DNA of 64,000 nucleotides from Edaphobacter sp. 4G125 (lineage in GTDB: Bacteria; Acidobacteriota; Terriglobia; Terriglobales; Acidobacteriaceae). Both the position numbers and the translations under genes were made by a program. The notes below the pieces were generated by a model. It did no database searches, was not told the origin of the DNA, and was given only the letters and a program-made list of their open reading frames with translations. Of the stretch, positions 26,932 to 35,812 are shown in pieces. Each line of letters starts with the position of its first letter. Position 1 is the stretch's first letter. The stretch covers positions 1,051,501-1,115,500 of the forward strand of contig NZ_CP060393.1 in NCBI RefSeq assembly GCF_014274685.1, in the 5' to 3' direction.

Positions 26932-26959
26932 AGAGAGCTAGCGACTCTCTTTCTTTTTT
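26932..26959 (+). terminator. Intrinsic terminator
   Basis: A 6-bp AGAGAG/CTCTCT stem (extendable with A-T and a G-T pair), 7-base loop, then TTCTTTTTT. Placed after the zinc-finger-like gene and before the rhomboid gene. Confidence 0.65.
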
Positions 26960-27009
26960 GCGATCTCGCGCTCTCCATGTCGGATTTGATAGCGTAGAAA
27001 GAACGCTTC

Positions 27010-27822
27010 ATGTCAACTTTTCCCCAACCTGAAGGCCAGATCCTTCCGCCGCACGACCCTCCTGGCGCCTATATTGCCGAAGATGCCCCAGCTCCGCGCC
27101 GAAGTGCGCGCAGTATTCTTTCCGCTCCCGGAACATACGTCCTGGTGGGGATCAACTGCGCTGTCTTTCTATGGATGGTGCTGCACGGAGTAGATCCGGC
27201 CTCGCCTACACCAGGCCAGTTGATTCACTTTGGCGCGAATGTTCCGGCCTTGGTGTTGCACGGGCAGTGGTATCGTCTGTTGACGGCGACCTTTGTCCAT
27301 GTCGGTCTGATCCATCTGCTGACCAACATGTGGTGCTTGTGGAACCTGGGGCTGCTGGGCGAGCCACTGCTGGGGCCGTGGGGGATGGTTGCGGTGTATC
27401 TGCTGACCGGTGTTGCGGGAAATCTTCTGAGCCTGCTGATCAACATCCTGATGCGGGACTTTGTCTCGGTGGGAGCAGGCGCCTCGGGAGCGGTCTTCGG
27501 GATCGCGGGAATCCTCATCGTTCTGTTATCGAACCACAAGCTTCCAATCCCTACCTTTGAACTTCGGCGGCTGCGCAAATCGGTGATGCAGTTTGCGGGT
27601 CTCAATCTGGTGATTGGGCTGGCCACGATCGTCATGCCGGTGATCCGAATTGATAACTCGGCGCACGTTGGAGGCTTTCTCTCCGGGCTGGCGCTTGGAG
27701 TTCCTCTGGTTCCCAGAATGACCAGCGGAAGGGCGCGGTACCTTGCGCGGCAGAAGGTGACCTTTGCGGTGGCAGCATTGCTGCTTGCATTGTTCGGACA
27801 CTGGATTGCAAATCTACGATAG
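27010..27822 (+). CDS. Rhomboid family intramembrane serine protease
   Basis: 270 aa, six membrane helices after a 40-residue cytoplasmic, Pro-rich N-terminus. Catalytic Ser159 in GAGASGAVFG and His219 in SAHVGGFLSG; the conserved HVGLIHLLTNMW helix-2 motif is present. Cleaves membrane proteins within the bilayer; substrate unknown. Confidence 0.92.
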   Translation: MSTFPQPEGQILPPHDPPGAYIAEDAPAPRRSARSILSAPGTYVLVGINCAVFLWMVLHGVDPASPTPGQLIHFGANVPALVLHGQWYRLLTATFVHVGLIHLLTNMWCLWNLGLLGEPLLGPWGMVAVYLLTGVAGNLLSLLINILMRDFVSVGAGASGAVFGIAGILIVLLSNHKLPIPTFELRRLRKSVMQFAGLNLVIGLATIVMPVIRIDNSAHVGGFLSGLALGVPLVPRMTSGRARYLARQKVTFAVAALLLALFGHWIANLR

Positions 27823-27842
27823 AGGCAGGGCCCTGGCCTCTA
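27820..27842. terminator. Weak candidate terminator hairpin
   Basis: A 7-bp stem (TAGAGGC / GCCTCTA) with a 9-base loop overlaps the rhomboid stop and is followed by CGTCTCTGTTTT. It lies between convergent genes; the T-run is poor. Confidence 0.4.
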
Positions 27843-27852
27843 CGTCTCTGTT

Positions 27853-28266
27853 TTAGCTCAACGCGGTCTGAGCGAACTTCTTTACCATTGCCAGCAGAAG
27901 CCTACGGTCGCTCTCTCCCAGATGGGAGGAGTAGCGCTGCACCTGCGTCAAGAAGCGTATCTCATCTTCCTTCAGATGGAGAGAGGACATCTCCTTGCTG
28001 ACGATCTCCTCGGCGAAGAACTCGGCCAATTGCAGGTCGAGCGCACGAGCGATCTTTTGCAGCGTCTCGAGTGAAGGCACGGTATGGCCGTTTTCTACAC
28101 GCGAGAGATAACAGCGCAGAAGGCCCGTGCGCTTTTCAATATCGCCTTGAGACATACCCTTCTGGAGCCGATAGCCCCGGATCGTATTCCCAATATTCAT
28201 CGCAATCGAAAGAGCCTCGGGGGACTCGTTCTCCAGGTCGGCAGGAAGTGTTTGCATGAGGGCCAT
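27853..28266 (-). CDS. XRE family transcriptional regulator
   Basis: About 137 aa. A Cro/C1-type helix-turn-helix covers roughly residues 25-80: IRGYRLQKGMSQGDIEKRTGLLRCYLSRVENG, then PSLETLQKIARALD. A helical C-terminal segment (DEIRFLTQVQRY, SDRRLLLAMVKKF) may dimerise or sense a ligand. The start is not settled: ATG 28266, ATG 28257 or TTG 28302. Isolated gene, target unknown. Confidence 0.85.
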   Translation of the reverse strand: MALMQTLPADLENESPEALSIAMNIGNTIRGYRLQKGMSQGDIEKRTGLLRCYLSRVENGHTVPSLETLQKIARALDLQLAEFFAEEIVSKEMSSLHLKEDEIRFLTQVQRYSSHLGESDRRLLLAMVKKFAQTALS

Positions 28267-28500
28267 TAGCCACAAAGTAAACACGTCTGAAGAGACGGTC
28301 AATCCCTAAGTTGATAAATCGATGTAACTTCTGTACCAGCGGAGGTTCATGCCGGCGTCTTTATTCGAAAAAACCTAAAGTCTTTCTTGAACCCGATGGA
28401 GAAAGAGAACCTATTACGGCAACAAACTTATTCACGTTATCGGACGTGATTTTCAGGGTTTTGAAGATAGTAGTCCTCTTATTTTTGGAGTGATATCAGT

Positions 28501-30123
28501 TCATTCTTCTCCCCCGATTTCAAAAATTTGATTGGTCCATTGCTTGTGATTCAGGATAGCCAATGGTGTCCTGCAGATTCTGGCACGCATCGCTGGAGAG
28601 TCAGGGCCGGCCTGCCATGGTTCTTTCACATTCCAGCATCCGCTTTTGTCCTGCTCAGCTCGTGTGGAAACGTAGTAGCGGACATGATACTTGCGAAGAA
28701 CATCCATAAGATCTTTCTTTTCTCGAATATTCTCCAGATAATTTTTGTCCATCATGAGACCTTCTAGTTGGATGACAGGTTGCGATCCGAAATATCCAAC
28801 AACTCCAGCTCGGTCTCCCATTCCATAGATCCCGGGATGTTTCTTTTCAAATTCTTTGATCTTCAATGCTGCTTGGTAGGGAAGATTGTGGCTTGGATTC
28901 GAGTAAACACCGACCATTAGTGCGTAGAGCACAAGGAATCCGGCACAGCAATAGACCGAAATTGTTTCGTATCGTTTGAGTCCTGATTCAAGCGCAGTCA
29001 CCTTATTGCCACCAAAAACTATAATTCCAGCAGCAACAAAGGAGATTATCCATGGATAGATATACCAGAGGAATAATTCCCAGTCGCTTGCCGATGTGAT
29101 CACTAGGAGATGCACGATCGGGAACCAAAGCATCGTCAGGAAGATCGCGCGGTATTTTGTTTCTCGTCGTGAGAATGTTCTGAAATAGAAAAAGGCAATG
29201 ATCGTAAGGCCAACCTGGAGTATGAGCAAAGAAGAGTTTTTGGCGAAGAAGAATCCCAAAAACGTTTGAAGCGCGTGTAACGCTGGCAGGTGGTGGGTTC
29301 TTAGCTGTTTGGCCGCGCCAGAAATTGGCATCAAAGTATGAAAAAGGAAAAGATTGCTAAAAAGATATCCGAAGAGCGGAAGAAGCCCACAAACGATAGC
29401 TAGACTAACCTGTAATCTTGCTCTCCAGCTCTTTATTTCCGTGAAAATATCGTAGACGACCATTGGGCCCACGATCAGAGCAACATCCAGTCGCGAAAGA
29501 ATTGCGAGCGATCCCAAAACTCCATATGCAAGGCTATTCGCGAGGTTCCATTGGAATTCATCGCGGATACGAAAAATTACCAGGGCCAGAACCATCATGA
29601 TTGCCAAACCGGTTTCCATCCCGGTTCTTATCTGCATAAGCGTGGCAGCAGCGGTCAAAAGCTGAATGCATAAGCTGACGTTTTCAGAACAGAATTTCGA
29701 AGCGATCTGGAAGGATAGATAAGCAGTCCCAATGACAATCAGTGTCTGAAGAATTTCGATTGAAATTGCAAAGGGGTATATGGTTTTTGCGCCAAGGAAA
29801 CTCCCGATTCCAAAGATCTTGGTGATACCGGCAATGATCAGAAACCATAGGGGATGGTATCCATTGGTGAGGTGAACTCCGTCAAAGCTGGATGCACCGG
29901 AAAACACAAGATTTTTCGCTGCCTGAGCGTAGTAGAAAAAATCGTCTTCGAGGCCGACGGCAAGAACCTGCTCATGAAAACGTAGGTTCGCAAAGAAGAC
30001 AACAACGCAGGACATTCCGATGAGGGACCAAGAGAGAATACGAAGGAAGGGAAGGGTTCGTTTCTTCCTTGAAATATGTGTCTGAGTAGAAAATAGAGAC
30101 GGTGATGCGGTGGGCGATGGCAT
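28501..30123 (-). CDS. GT-C fold membrane glycosyltransferase-like protein
   Basis: 540 aa with about 11-12 membrane helices and a soluble C-terminal domain of 130 residues. The first exterior loop carries EDDFFYYAQAA and then TNGYHPLWF, the acidic DD-type motif of polyprenyl-phosphate-sugar GT-C enzymes. Probably transfers sugar from a lipid carrier outside the membrane. The DNA is AT-richer than its flanks (29401-29460: 24/60 G+C; fabG 30901-30960: 40/60), which suggests transfer or relaxed selection. Stands alone. Confidence 0.75.
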   Translation of the reverse strand: MPSPTASPSLFSTQTHISRKKRTLPFLRILSWSLIGMSCVVVFFANLRFHEQVLAVGLEDDFFYYAQAAKNLVFSGASSFDGVHLTNGYHPLWFLIIAGITKIFGIGSFLGAKTIYPFAISIEILQTLIVIGTAYLSFQIASKFCSENVSLCIQLLTAAATLMQIRTGMETGLAIMMVLALVIFRIRDEFQWNLANSLAYGVLGSLAILSRLDVALIVGPMVVYDIFTEIKSWRARLQVSLAIVCGLLPLFGYLFSNLFLFHTLMPISGAAKQLRTHHLPALHALQTFLGFFFAKNSSLLILQVGLTIIAFFYFRTFSRRETKYRAIFLTMLWFPIVHLLVITSASDWELFLWYIYPWIISFVAAGIIVFGGNKVTALESGLKRYETISVYCCAGFLVLYALMVGVYSNPSHNLPYQAALKIKEFEKKHPGIYGMGDRAGVVGYFGSQPVIQLEGLMMDKNYLENIREKKDLMDVLRKYHVRYYVSTRAEQDKSGCWNVKEPWQAGPDSPAMRARICRTPLAILNHKQWTNQIFEIGGEE

Positions 30124-30251
30124 GCGGACATCCCTGGGTAATCTGAATGTGGGGAGATGTCAGCGAGTATCCTATTTTGTAAGCCAATAGCCAAGCGCAT
30201 CTTTTTGCATATGACCAATAGGGCTTCTCTTGTTTCTTCCACTTAGAGCGG

Positions 30252-30998
30252 TCATCCCATGTACATTCCACCATTGACGTCGAGGGTGTGGCCGGTAATG
30301 TAGCTGGCTCCTTCGGAGGCAAGGAAAGCGACGGCGTGGGCAATATCCTCATCCGTCCCGACGCGGCCCAAGGGAATGTGTTGGGTCATGGCGTTCTTCT
30401 GCTCCTCAGTCAGTACGGCAGTCATGGCTGTTTCAATGTAGCCAGGTGCGACTGCATTCACCGTAATGGAGCGGCTGGCGAGTTCGCGGGCAAGCGATTT
30501 CGTCAGGCCGATCAGTCCGGCCTTTGAGGCGGCGTAGTTCGCTTGTCCTGCCTGTCCGGCTTCGCCGACGACGGAGGTGATGTTGATGATGCGTCCCCAG
30601 CGGTTCTTTACCATTTGCATCATGAGGGCTTGCGAAAGCAGGAAGGCACCAGTGAGGTTGGTGTTGAGGACGTCGTCCCAGTCGGCGCGCTTCATGCGCA
30701 TGGCGAGGATGTCGCGAGTGATGCCCGCGTTATTGACCAGGATCTCGACCTTGCCAAAGTGGGCGAGTACGGCCTTCGCGCCTTCTTTAATGGATTCTTC
30801 GCTGGCCACGTCGAGTGCAAACGTTTTGGCGGTTCCACCAGCGGCGGCGATCTCGGACTCGACGGCGGAGAGTTTTTCCACATTTCTGGCGGCGAGGGCA
30901 ACGTGCGCTCCCTGGCGTGCGAGTTCGAGGGCGATGGCTCGGCCAATTCCCTGGGATGCTCCTGTAACCAATGCGATGCGATTGCTGAGAGTGCTCAT
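30252..30998 (-). CDS. fabG: 3-oxoacyl-ACP reductase
   Basis: NADPH-dependent short-chain dehydrogenase of fatty-acid synthesis, 248 aa. Seen: TGASQGIGRA cofactor loop, NNAG, Ser in ITSVVG, and Tyr/Lys in YAASK. ATG 30998 is preceded by CCGGAGG at ideal spacing; the longer frame to 31016 is not needed. Single gene, no other fab gene beside it, divergent from the ThyX-like gene. Other SDR reductases share these motifs, but the all-over fit to FabG is strong. Confidence 0.9.
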   Translation of the reverse strand: MSTLSNRIALVTGASQGIGRAIALELARQGAHVALAARNVEKLSAVESEIAAAGGTAKTFALDVASEESIKEGAKAVLAHFGKVEILVNNAGITRDILAMRMKRADWDDVLNTNLTGAFLLSQALMMQMVKNRWGRIINITSVVGEAGQAGQANYAASKAGLIGLTKSLARELASRSITVNAVAPGYIETAMTAVLTEEQKNAMTQHIPLGRVGTDEDIAHAVAFLASEGASYITGHTLDVNGGMYMG

Positions 30999-31030
30999 GG
31001 ACCTCCGGAAAGACAACCAGAGTGAATTAT

Positions 31031-31063
31031 ACGAACCTTCCGGAGAGTGTTACGGAGGTTCGT
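31031..31063. promoter_or_regulatory. Imperfect inverted repeat between divergent genes
   Basis: ACGAACC (31031-31037) and GGTTCGT (31057-31063) are exact inverse copies, and inner TCCG/CGGA also pair, with one bulged base. It sits centrally between fabG and the ThyX-like gene, where a shared operator would be expected. It could also fold in RNA. Confidence 0.4.
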
Positions 31064-31088
31064 CGTATGACGTATCCTGAGGTTCATC

Positions 31089-32672
31089 ATGTCAGCTGAC
31101 GAGAAAAAAAACTCCTCCCCGGATAGCGCGCCTGCGCCGAGTGAAACCGATGTTTACGCGATTCATGGGGCCGACCCCGAGGTTCTGGCTTACGCAATGG
31201 CGAAGTACTCGCGTTCGGCGCTAAGCATGAAAGAGTCGCTCGCGGAGATAAGCTCGCAGCGCGCCGAGCAGTTTCTGAATACCTTCTACTTTCAATACGG
31301 CCATCGTTCTATCGCCGATCTGGCGCATATTCCATTCGCGGTTGAGCGGCTGAGCCTACTAGCCGCTATCGAGCTGGTGGACGAGCAGCGATGGGACGGG
31401 CAGGAGCGCTCGACGCGCTACCAGGACTTTCGCCGCTCCGGCTGGTACACGCCCGATCTTGGGGAGCAGAAGGTTGCATATACCGCGGCGGTCGAATCGT
31501 TGTTTCTGGCCTACCAGCGTATGGGTGCCGGGATGCTGGACGCTCTAAAGCGCGCGATTCCCCTGCCGGAGGAGATGAAGCCCGAGAGCTATGAGCGAAC
31601 CTTGAAGGCCCGCGCCTTCGATGTGGCTCGTTATCTTCTCCCGTTGGCGACGAATACCTCTCTGGGGCAGATTGTGAATGCAAGAACGCTGGAGACGCAG
31701 GTCTCACGGCTGCTGACGAGCGAGTTCGCTGAGGTCCGTCAGATTGGAGAGAAGCTGCGTCGTGCGGCGACTGAACCGGCATGGAATGTCTTTCACGGTG
31801 ATGCGCAGGTTCTGTGCGAAGAAATCGGTTCGGCCGATGGCAAGTGCAAAGAGCGTGCTGCCGAGATGCTATTGCGTCCGGTAAAGACTGCGCCAACGCT
31901 GGTGAAGTATGCGACACCAAATGCATATCTCGAGCAGAGCCGTAAGGAACTTACTGCGGCGGCGGCCGAGCTGATGGCGGGCCAGTCGATCGATCCTGCT
32001 CCTGTGGTCGATCTGCTGGACGATGCTGAGCCGCTTGAGGTGGAGCTTGCGACCTCGCTTCTCTATCCACACTGCCATTACAGCTATCGGCAGCTTCGTT
32101 CGCATGTGGCCGCTTTGAATGAAGCGAAACGGGACGAATTGATCGCTGTGGGTACAAAGCATCGTGGAAGGCACGACGAACTGTTGCGGGCCTTCAGCGC
32201 AGGACAGAGCTTCCGTTTTGACATCCTGATGGACATCGGCGGCTTCCGCGACATGCACCGCCATCGCCGTTGCGTGCAGCTCTTGCAGGGATACACAGAT
32301 GCTCATGGCTATGAGGAGCCGGTCTGCCCAGGCCAGCCAACGCTCGCCGAGGCGGGACTCGAGACGCAGTACAAGGCCGCAATGGATGCTGCACTGGCAG
32401 CGTATCGCGCATTGCGTGATTCGGACGCGTTGGATGCGGCCCAGTCGGCGCAATACTGTCTACCGCTGGGGATGCGCTGTCGGTCAATGTTCAAGATGGA
32501 CTTCGCCGAGGCACTCTACATCGCCGAGCTACGCTCGGGTGTGGCAGGGCACTATAGCTACCGCCGCATTGCGTGGGAGATGTACCGGGCCATTGCCGCG
32601 AGGCATCCGGCGCTGGCGAAGCACTTCCGTATTGAGGATGTGACCGAACCGGTGGATCTGCTGAAGCGATGA
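31089..32672 (+). CDS. Double-domain ThyX-like (FAD-dependent thymidylate synthase family) protein
   Basis: 527 aa, about twice a normal ThyX (200-250 aa), because two ThyX-like domains are joined. The family motif is R-H-R-x2-S-x-N-E-x-S-x-R-Y. The first domain keeps E106, S108, R110, Y111 (QERSTRY) but has DEQ (98-100) in place of RHR. The second domain keeps R391-H392-R393 but then reads RCVQLLQGYT, losing the Ser, Asn, Glu, Ser and Arg. GHRSIADLAH (71-80) corresponds to the usual FAD-contacting His region. Whether it makes dTMP, or has become a nucleotide/flavin-binding protein, is open. Confidence 0.8.
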   Translation: MSADEKKNSSPDSAPAPSETDVYAIHGADPEVLAYAMAKYSRSALSMKESLAEISSQRAEQFLNTFYFQYGHRSIADLAHIPFAVERLSLLAAIELVDEQRWDGQERSTRYQDFRRSGWYTPDLGEQKVAYTAAVESLFLAYQRMGAGMLDALKRAIPLPEEMKPESYERTLKARAFDVARYLLPLATNTSLGQIVNARTLETQVSRLLTSEFAEVRQIGEKLRRAATEPAWNVFHGDAQVLCEEIGSADGKCKERAAEMLLRPVKTAPTLVKYATPNAYLEQSRKELTAAAAELMAGQSIDPAPVVDLLDDAEPLEVELATSLLYPHCHYSYRQLRSHVAALNEAKRDELIAVGTKHRGRHDELLRAFSAGQSFRFDILMDIGGFRDMHRHRRCVQLLQGYTDAHGYEEPVCPGQPTLAEAGLETQYKAAMDAALAAYRALRDSDALDAAQSAQYCLPLGMRCRSMFKMDFAEALYIAELRSGVAGHYSYRRIAWEMYRAIAARHPALAKHFRIEDVTEPVDLLKR

Positions 32673-32690
32673 CAGACCTGCATCGAGACG

Positions 32691-35324
32691 CTACTCAGAA
32701 CGGAGAGCCTGCATTGGGTCAATGCGGACGGCTCTTCGACCCGGGATAAGGCATCCCACCAGCGCAACGATGGCCAGCAAAAATGCAATCGTTGTAGGGG
32801 TGACCCAGTCATGAGGCTTTACTCCAAAGAGCATGCTGGAAAGCACGCTGGTCGAGAGCGTAGCGCCAATAGCGCCGATTGCGATTCCAATAACGACAGG
32901 AGCCATTCCGTTCCGGAGCACATTGAACAGGATCTCGCGTCGCGTGGCTCCTAATGCAATGCGGATACCGATCTCCTTGGTGCGGCGCGTGACGCTGAGC
33001 CCCAGAGTTCCGGTTACACCGACGACCGTAATGAAAAGGGCAAATCCGGCAAAGGTCCCAAGGAGAATCGACGTAACGCGCGGCGTGCCTAGTTGTGCGT
33101 TGCGTAGCTGGTCTATGGTTCGGACCTCCGTTAAAGGCTGCTGCGGATCGATCTGATGGACGATGGCCGCGACCTGATTGGCCAAGAGCATGGGTTCGCC
33201 GCGGGTACGGATAAGGAGCGAAGGATCGCCCATGAAAGTAACCTGCGATTGTGGGAAATAGATGACATCCCTGAAATCCTGGCCCAGGCCATATTGATGC
33301 ACGCTGCTGACTACGCCGACGATGGTGGTCCATGTCTTGCCTTCATCGGTGGAGACGCGCCGGCCAACAGGATTCAGGTGTGGCCAATAATGCTGCGCCA
33401 TCTGCGCATTGACGATGGCTACAAGAGCGGAATCAATCGTGTCGGCGTCTGTAAAGGTTCGGCCGGAAAGCATAGGGACCCCAAGAACGCGGAAGTAGTC
33501 CGGCGTTGAAAGCTGATGGTCGACCTGCGGAAGAGGCTCGCCGGGGACAATGGGACGGCTTTCAATCGTAATCCCTCCATTCATTCCCCCATCTGCATCG
33601 TTGAGAGGGACCGTGCTTGAGAGGGCGACCGTTTGTGCTCCCGGAATCTGTTGCACTCGGTCAAGAATCTGCTGGAAGAAAGTGTTTTGCGTCTTCAAGT
33701 CGGCGTACTTGGTCCAATTGAGTGGGAGATTCATGGAGAGGACCTCCGCAGTCTTGAAGCCGGGATCGACCGAGAGCAGATTGTAGAGGCTGCGCATCAT
33801 CAGCCCAGCGCCAACGAGAAGGACGAAGGAGAATGCCACCTGTGCGACCACCAGCATGTGACGCATACGCGTAGCGCTTTCGCTACCGGTTGTGCGTCCG
33901 CCGGAGCCCGTGATCAAGCTGAGCCGGACGCGGCTCGCGATAAAACCGGGAATGGAACCAAAGAGAACTCCGGCGATGAGAGCGACCACAAGACTGAAGA
34001 GGAGCACGCGGCTGTCGAGATGAATATCCGTGGCCAAAGGAGTCATGCGGGCTGCATAGCTGACGAGTGCACGTGTTGTTGCCATCGCAATCCCCAGGCC
34101 CAGGACACCACCTGTCAGGGCGACGGTGATGCTTTCCACCAGCATCTGGCGGAAGATGTCCCACGCCGTTGCGCCGGAGGCAATCCGGATAGCCGTCTCG
34201 CGAGAGCGACGTAGCTGGCGAGAGAGAGCAAGGTTCGCAAGATTGGCGCAGGCAAGCAGAAGCACCATTCCTGAAGCTCCCAATAGCATAAGGAGCGTGG
34301 GGCGAGCGGCATGCGTCATCTCCTGCTGAAGCGGAGTAATCTTCATCGCCAGTCCTGCGGCTGGAGGATAGGACCTGGGATAGGAGAGTGCGAGCCGGTT
34401 GCCAATTGTATTGAGATCGGCCCGTGCCTGGGTGAGAGTGACTCCCGGCTTCAGACGCGCCAATACGGTGAGCGCCCGGGCATCGCGATTAGCAATCATG
34501 CCCGGGCTGGAACGGAAGGGACACGATGTGGTTGGCATGTAGACGTCATTGGCGTCAGGAAATTCTGGCAGAGGAGGAAGAACGCCGATGACCGTGTGTA
34601 CACGATCGTTCATGGTGAAGGGTCTACCCAGGATCTTCGGATCAGCTCCAAACTCTTTGACCCAGTAGGCATAGCTAAGTACGAGAACCGGCGGAGCGTT
34701 CAGCTTCTCATCGGACGGATGGATGAGTCTTCCTAGAACAGGCTTTACTCCGAGGACATCGAAGTAATTCGCAGAAACCACGCCGGTGACGACGCGCTCC
34801 GGCACTTTCGCTCCCAGAAGCGTAAATGTCATGGAATGGTATTCGGCCAGATCGGAGAAGGATTGTGACTGCTGGCGATAGTCCAGAACCTCCTGGACAG
34901 AGAAGCCGATACGATCGCGGCCGACGCGGGTTGCTGTCTGCTCAAGATGCACGATCTGGCTGGGATTGGAGTATGGTAACGGCCGTAAAAGAACGCCATT
35001 GATAACCGTGAAAATAGCAGTATTGGCGCCGATGCCCAATGCAAGCGTAATCACCGCCAGGATCGTGTACCCAGGGCCGCGCAGAAGGGTACGGATGGCA
35101 TAAGACAGGTCACGCCGAAGTTTTTCAAAAAAGGTCACGCTGTTCCTCTTCCAGATGTCTTCCCTTACCCGTTGCCGGGAACCGAACTTAATCAGGGCCT
35201 GACGGGTCGCTTCTTCTCCACTCAGACCTCGCTCAAGATTAAGATCGCGTTCCATCTCGATATGTTCGTCGATCTCTCGCTGCAACTCCTCATCGATTCG
35301 TTTGCGGAAAAAGAAACGGCGCAT
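32691..35324 (-). CDS. Orphan MacB/FtsX-type permease (ADOP family)
   Basis: 877 aa from ATG 35324, two bases after the PadR gene stop. An N-terminal soluble segment (RRFFFRKRIDEELQREIDEHIEME) is followed by a first membrane helix and MacB-type periplasmic domain (ITLALGIGANTAIFTVINGVLLRPLPY), then three helices, a second periplasmic domain (about 500-720) and a final trio of helices with the TKEIGIRIALGATRREIL cytoplasmic loop. No ATPase domain or gene is nearby. This is the acidobacterial duplicated orphan permease layout; cargo unknown. Repressor and permease appear co-transcribed. Confidence 0.9.
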   Translation of the reverse strand: MRRFFFRKRIDEELQREIDEHIEMERDLNLERGLSGEEATRQALIKFGSRQRVREDIWKRNSVTFFEKLRRDLSYAIRTLLRGPGYTILAVITLALGIGANTAIFTVINGVLLRPLPYSNPSQIVHLEQTATRVGRDRIGFSVQEVLDYRQQSQSFSDLAEYHSMTFTLLGAKVPERVVTGVVSANYFDVLGVKPVLGRLIHPSDEKLNAPPVLVLSYAYWVKEFGADPKILGRPFTMNDRVHTVIGVLPPLPEFPDANDVYMPTTSCPFRSSPGMIANRDARALTVLARLKPGVTLTQARADLNTIGNRLALSYPRSYPPAAGLAMKITPLQQEMTHAARPTLLMLLGASGMVLLLACANLANLALSRQLRRSRETAIRIASGATAWDIFRQMLVESITVALTGGVLGLGIAMATTRALVSYAARMTPLATDIHLDSRVLLFSLVVALIAGVLFGSIPGFIASRVRLSLITGSGGRTTGSESATRMRHMLVVAQVAFSFVLLVGAGLMMRSLYNLLSVDPGFKTAEVLSMNLPLNWTKYADLKTQNTFFQQILDRVQQIPGAQTVALSSTVPLNDADGGMNGGITIESRPIVPGEPLPQVDHQLSTPDYFRVLGVPMLSGRTFTDADTIDSALVAIVNAQMAQHYWPHLNPVGRRVSTDEGKTWTTIVGVVSSVHQYGLGQDFRDVIYFPQSQVTFMGDPSLLIRTRGEPMLLANQVAAIVHQIDPQQPLTEVRTIDQLRNAQLGTPRVTSILLGTFAGFALFITVVGVTGTLGLSVTRRTKEIGIRIALGATRREILFNVLRNGMAPVVIGIAIGAIGATLSTSVLSSMLFGVKPHDWVTPTTIAFLLAIVALVGCLIPGRRAVRIDPMQALRSE

Positions 35325-35326
35325 AT

Positions 35327-35677
35327 TTATGCTTCTTCCTCTCCGATCACGAGACCAATCGCACGAACGATCTGCCGCCAACGGTTGGTTTCATGCACCA
35401 GTTGCCGTTTGCCTGTAGCTGTTAACTTGTAGAACTTGGCCTTGCGATTGTTTTCGCTAGCTCCCCAGAAGGAGGAGAGCCAGCCACGATCTTCCAGCCG
35501 ATGGAGCGCAGGGTAAAGAGAACCCTGCTCCACCTGAAGGAAATCCTCGGATGTTTGCTCAATGACGTGCGCGATTGTGTGACCATGCGCAGGGCCCATC
35601 AACAACGTTTTGAGGATGAGCATGTCGAGAGTGCCTTGCAACATCTCGGAGTCGGACGTCTTCTTGTGGCGCGTCAT
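35327..35677 (-). CDS. PadR family transcriptional regulator
   Basis: 116 aa winged-helix repressor. The family features are seen: LQGTLDMLILKTLL, GHTIAHVIEQ, SLYPALHRLEDRGW, then KFYKLTATGKRQL. ATG 35677 has GAAAGG upstream; GTG 35692 is possible. Two bases separate its stop from the permease start, so it probably represses its own operon in response to a ligand, as PadR proteins do. Confidence 0.93.
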   Translation of the reverse strand: MTRHKKTSDSEMLQGTLDMLILKTLLMGPAHGHTIAHVIEQTSEDFLQVEQGSLYPALHRLEDRGWLSSFWGASENNRKAKFYKLTATGKRQLVHETNRWRQIVRAIGLVIGEEEA

Positions 35678-35812
35678 CGATGTGCCTTTCACCTAGAATG
35701 TCTATGGGAGTTAATCTTATACCACTCGAATGTCTATGGGAAGACCACTGGTAATGTGGAAGAAAGAAGGCGCGTTTTGTTATTACGCCGCCTGGAACGA
35801 TAAGGAGTCCCG

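Noticed and set aside
28311-28493. 60-codon + strand frame between the XRE and GT-C genes
   Set aside because: TTG start without ribosome binding site, no homology cue, odd composition.
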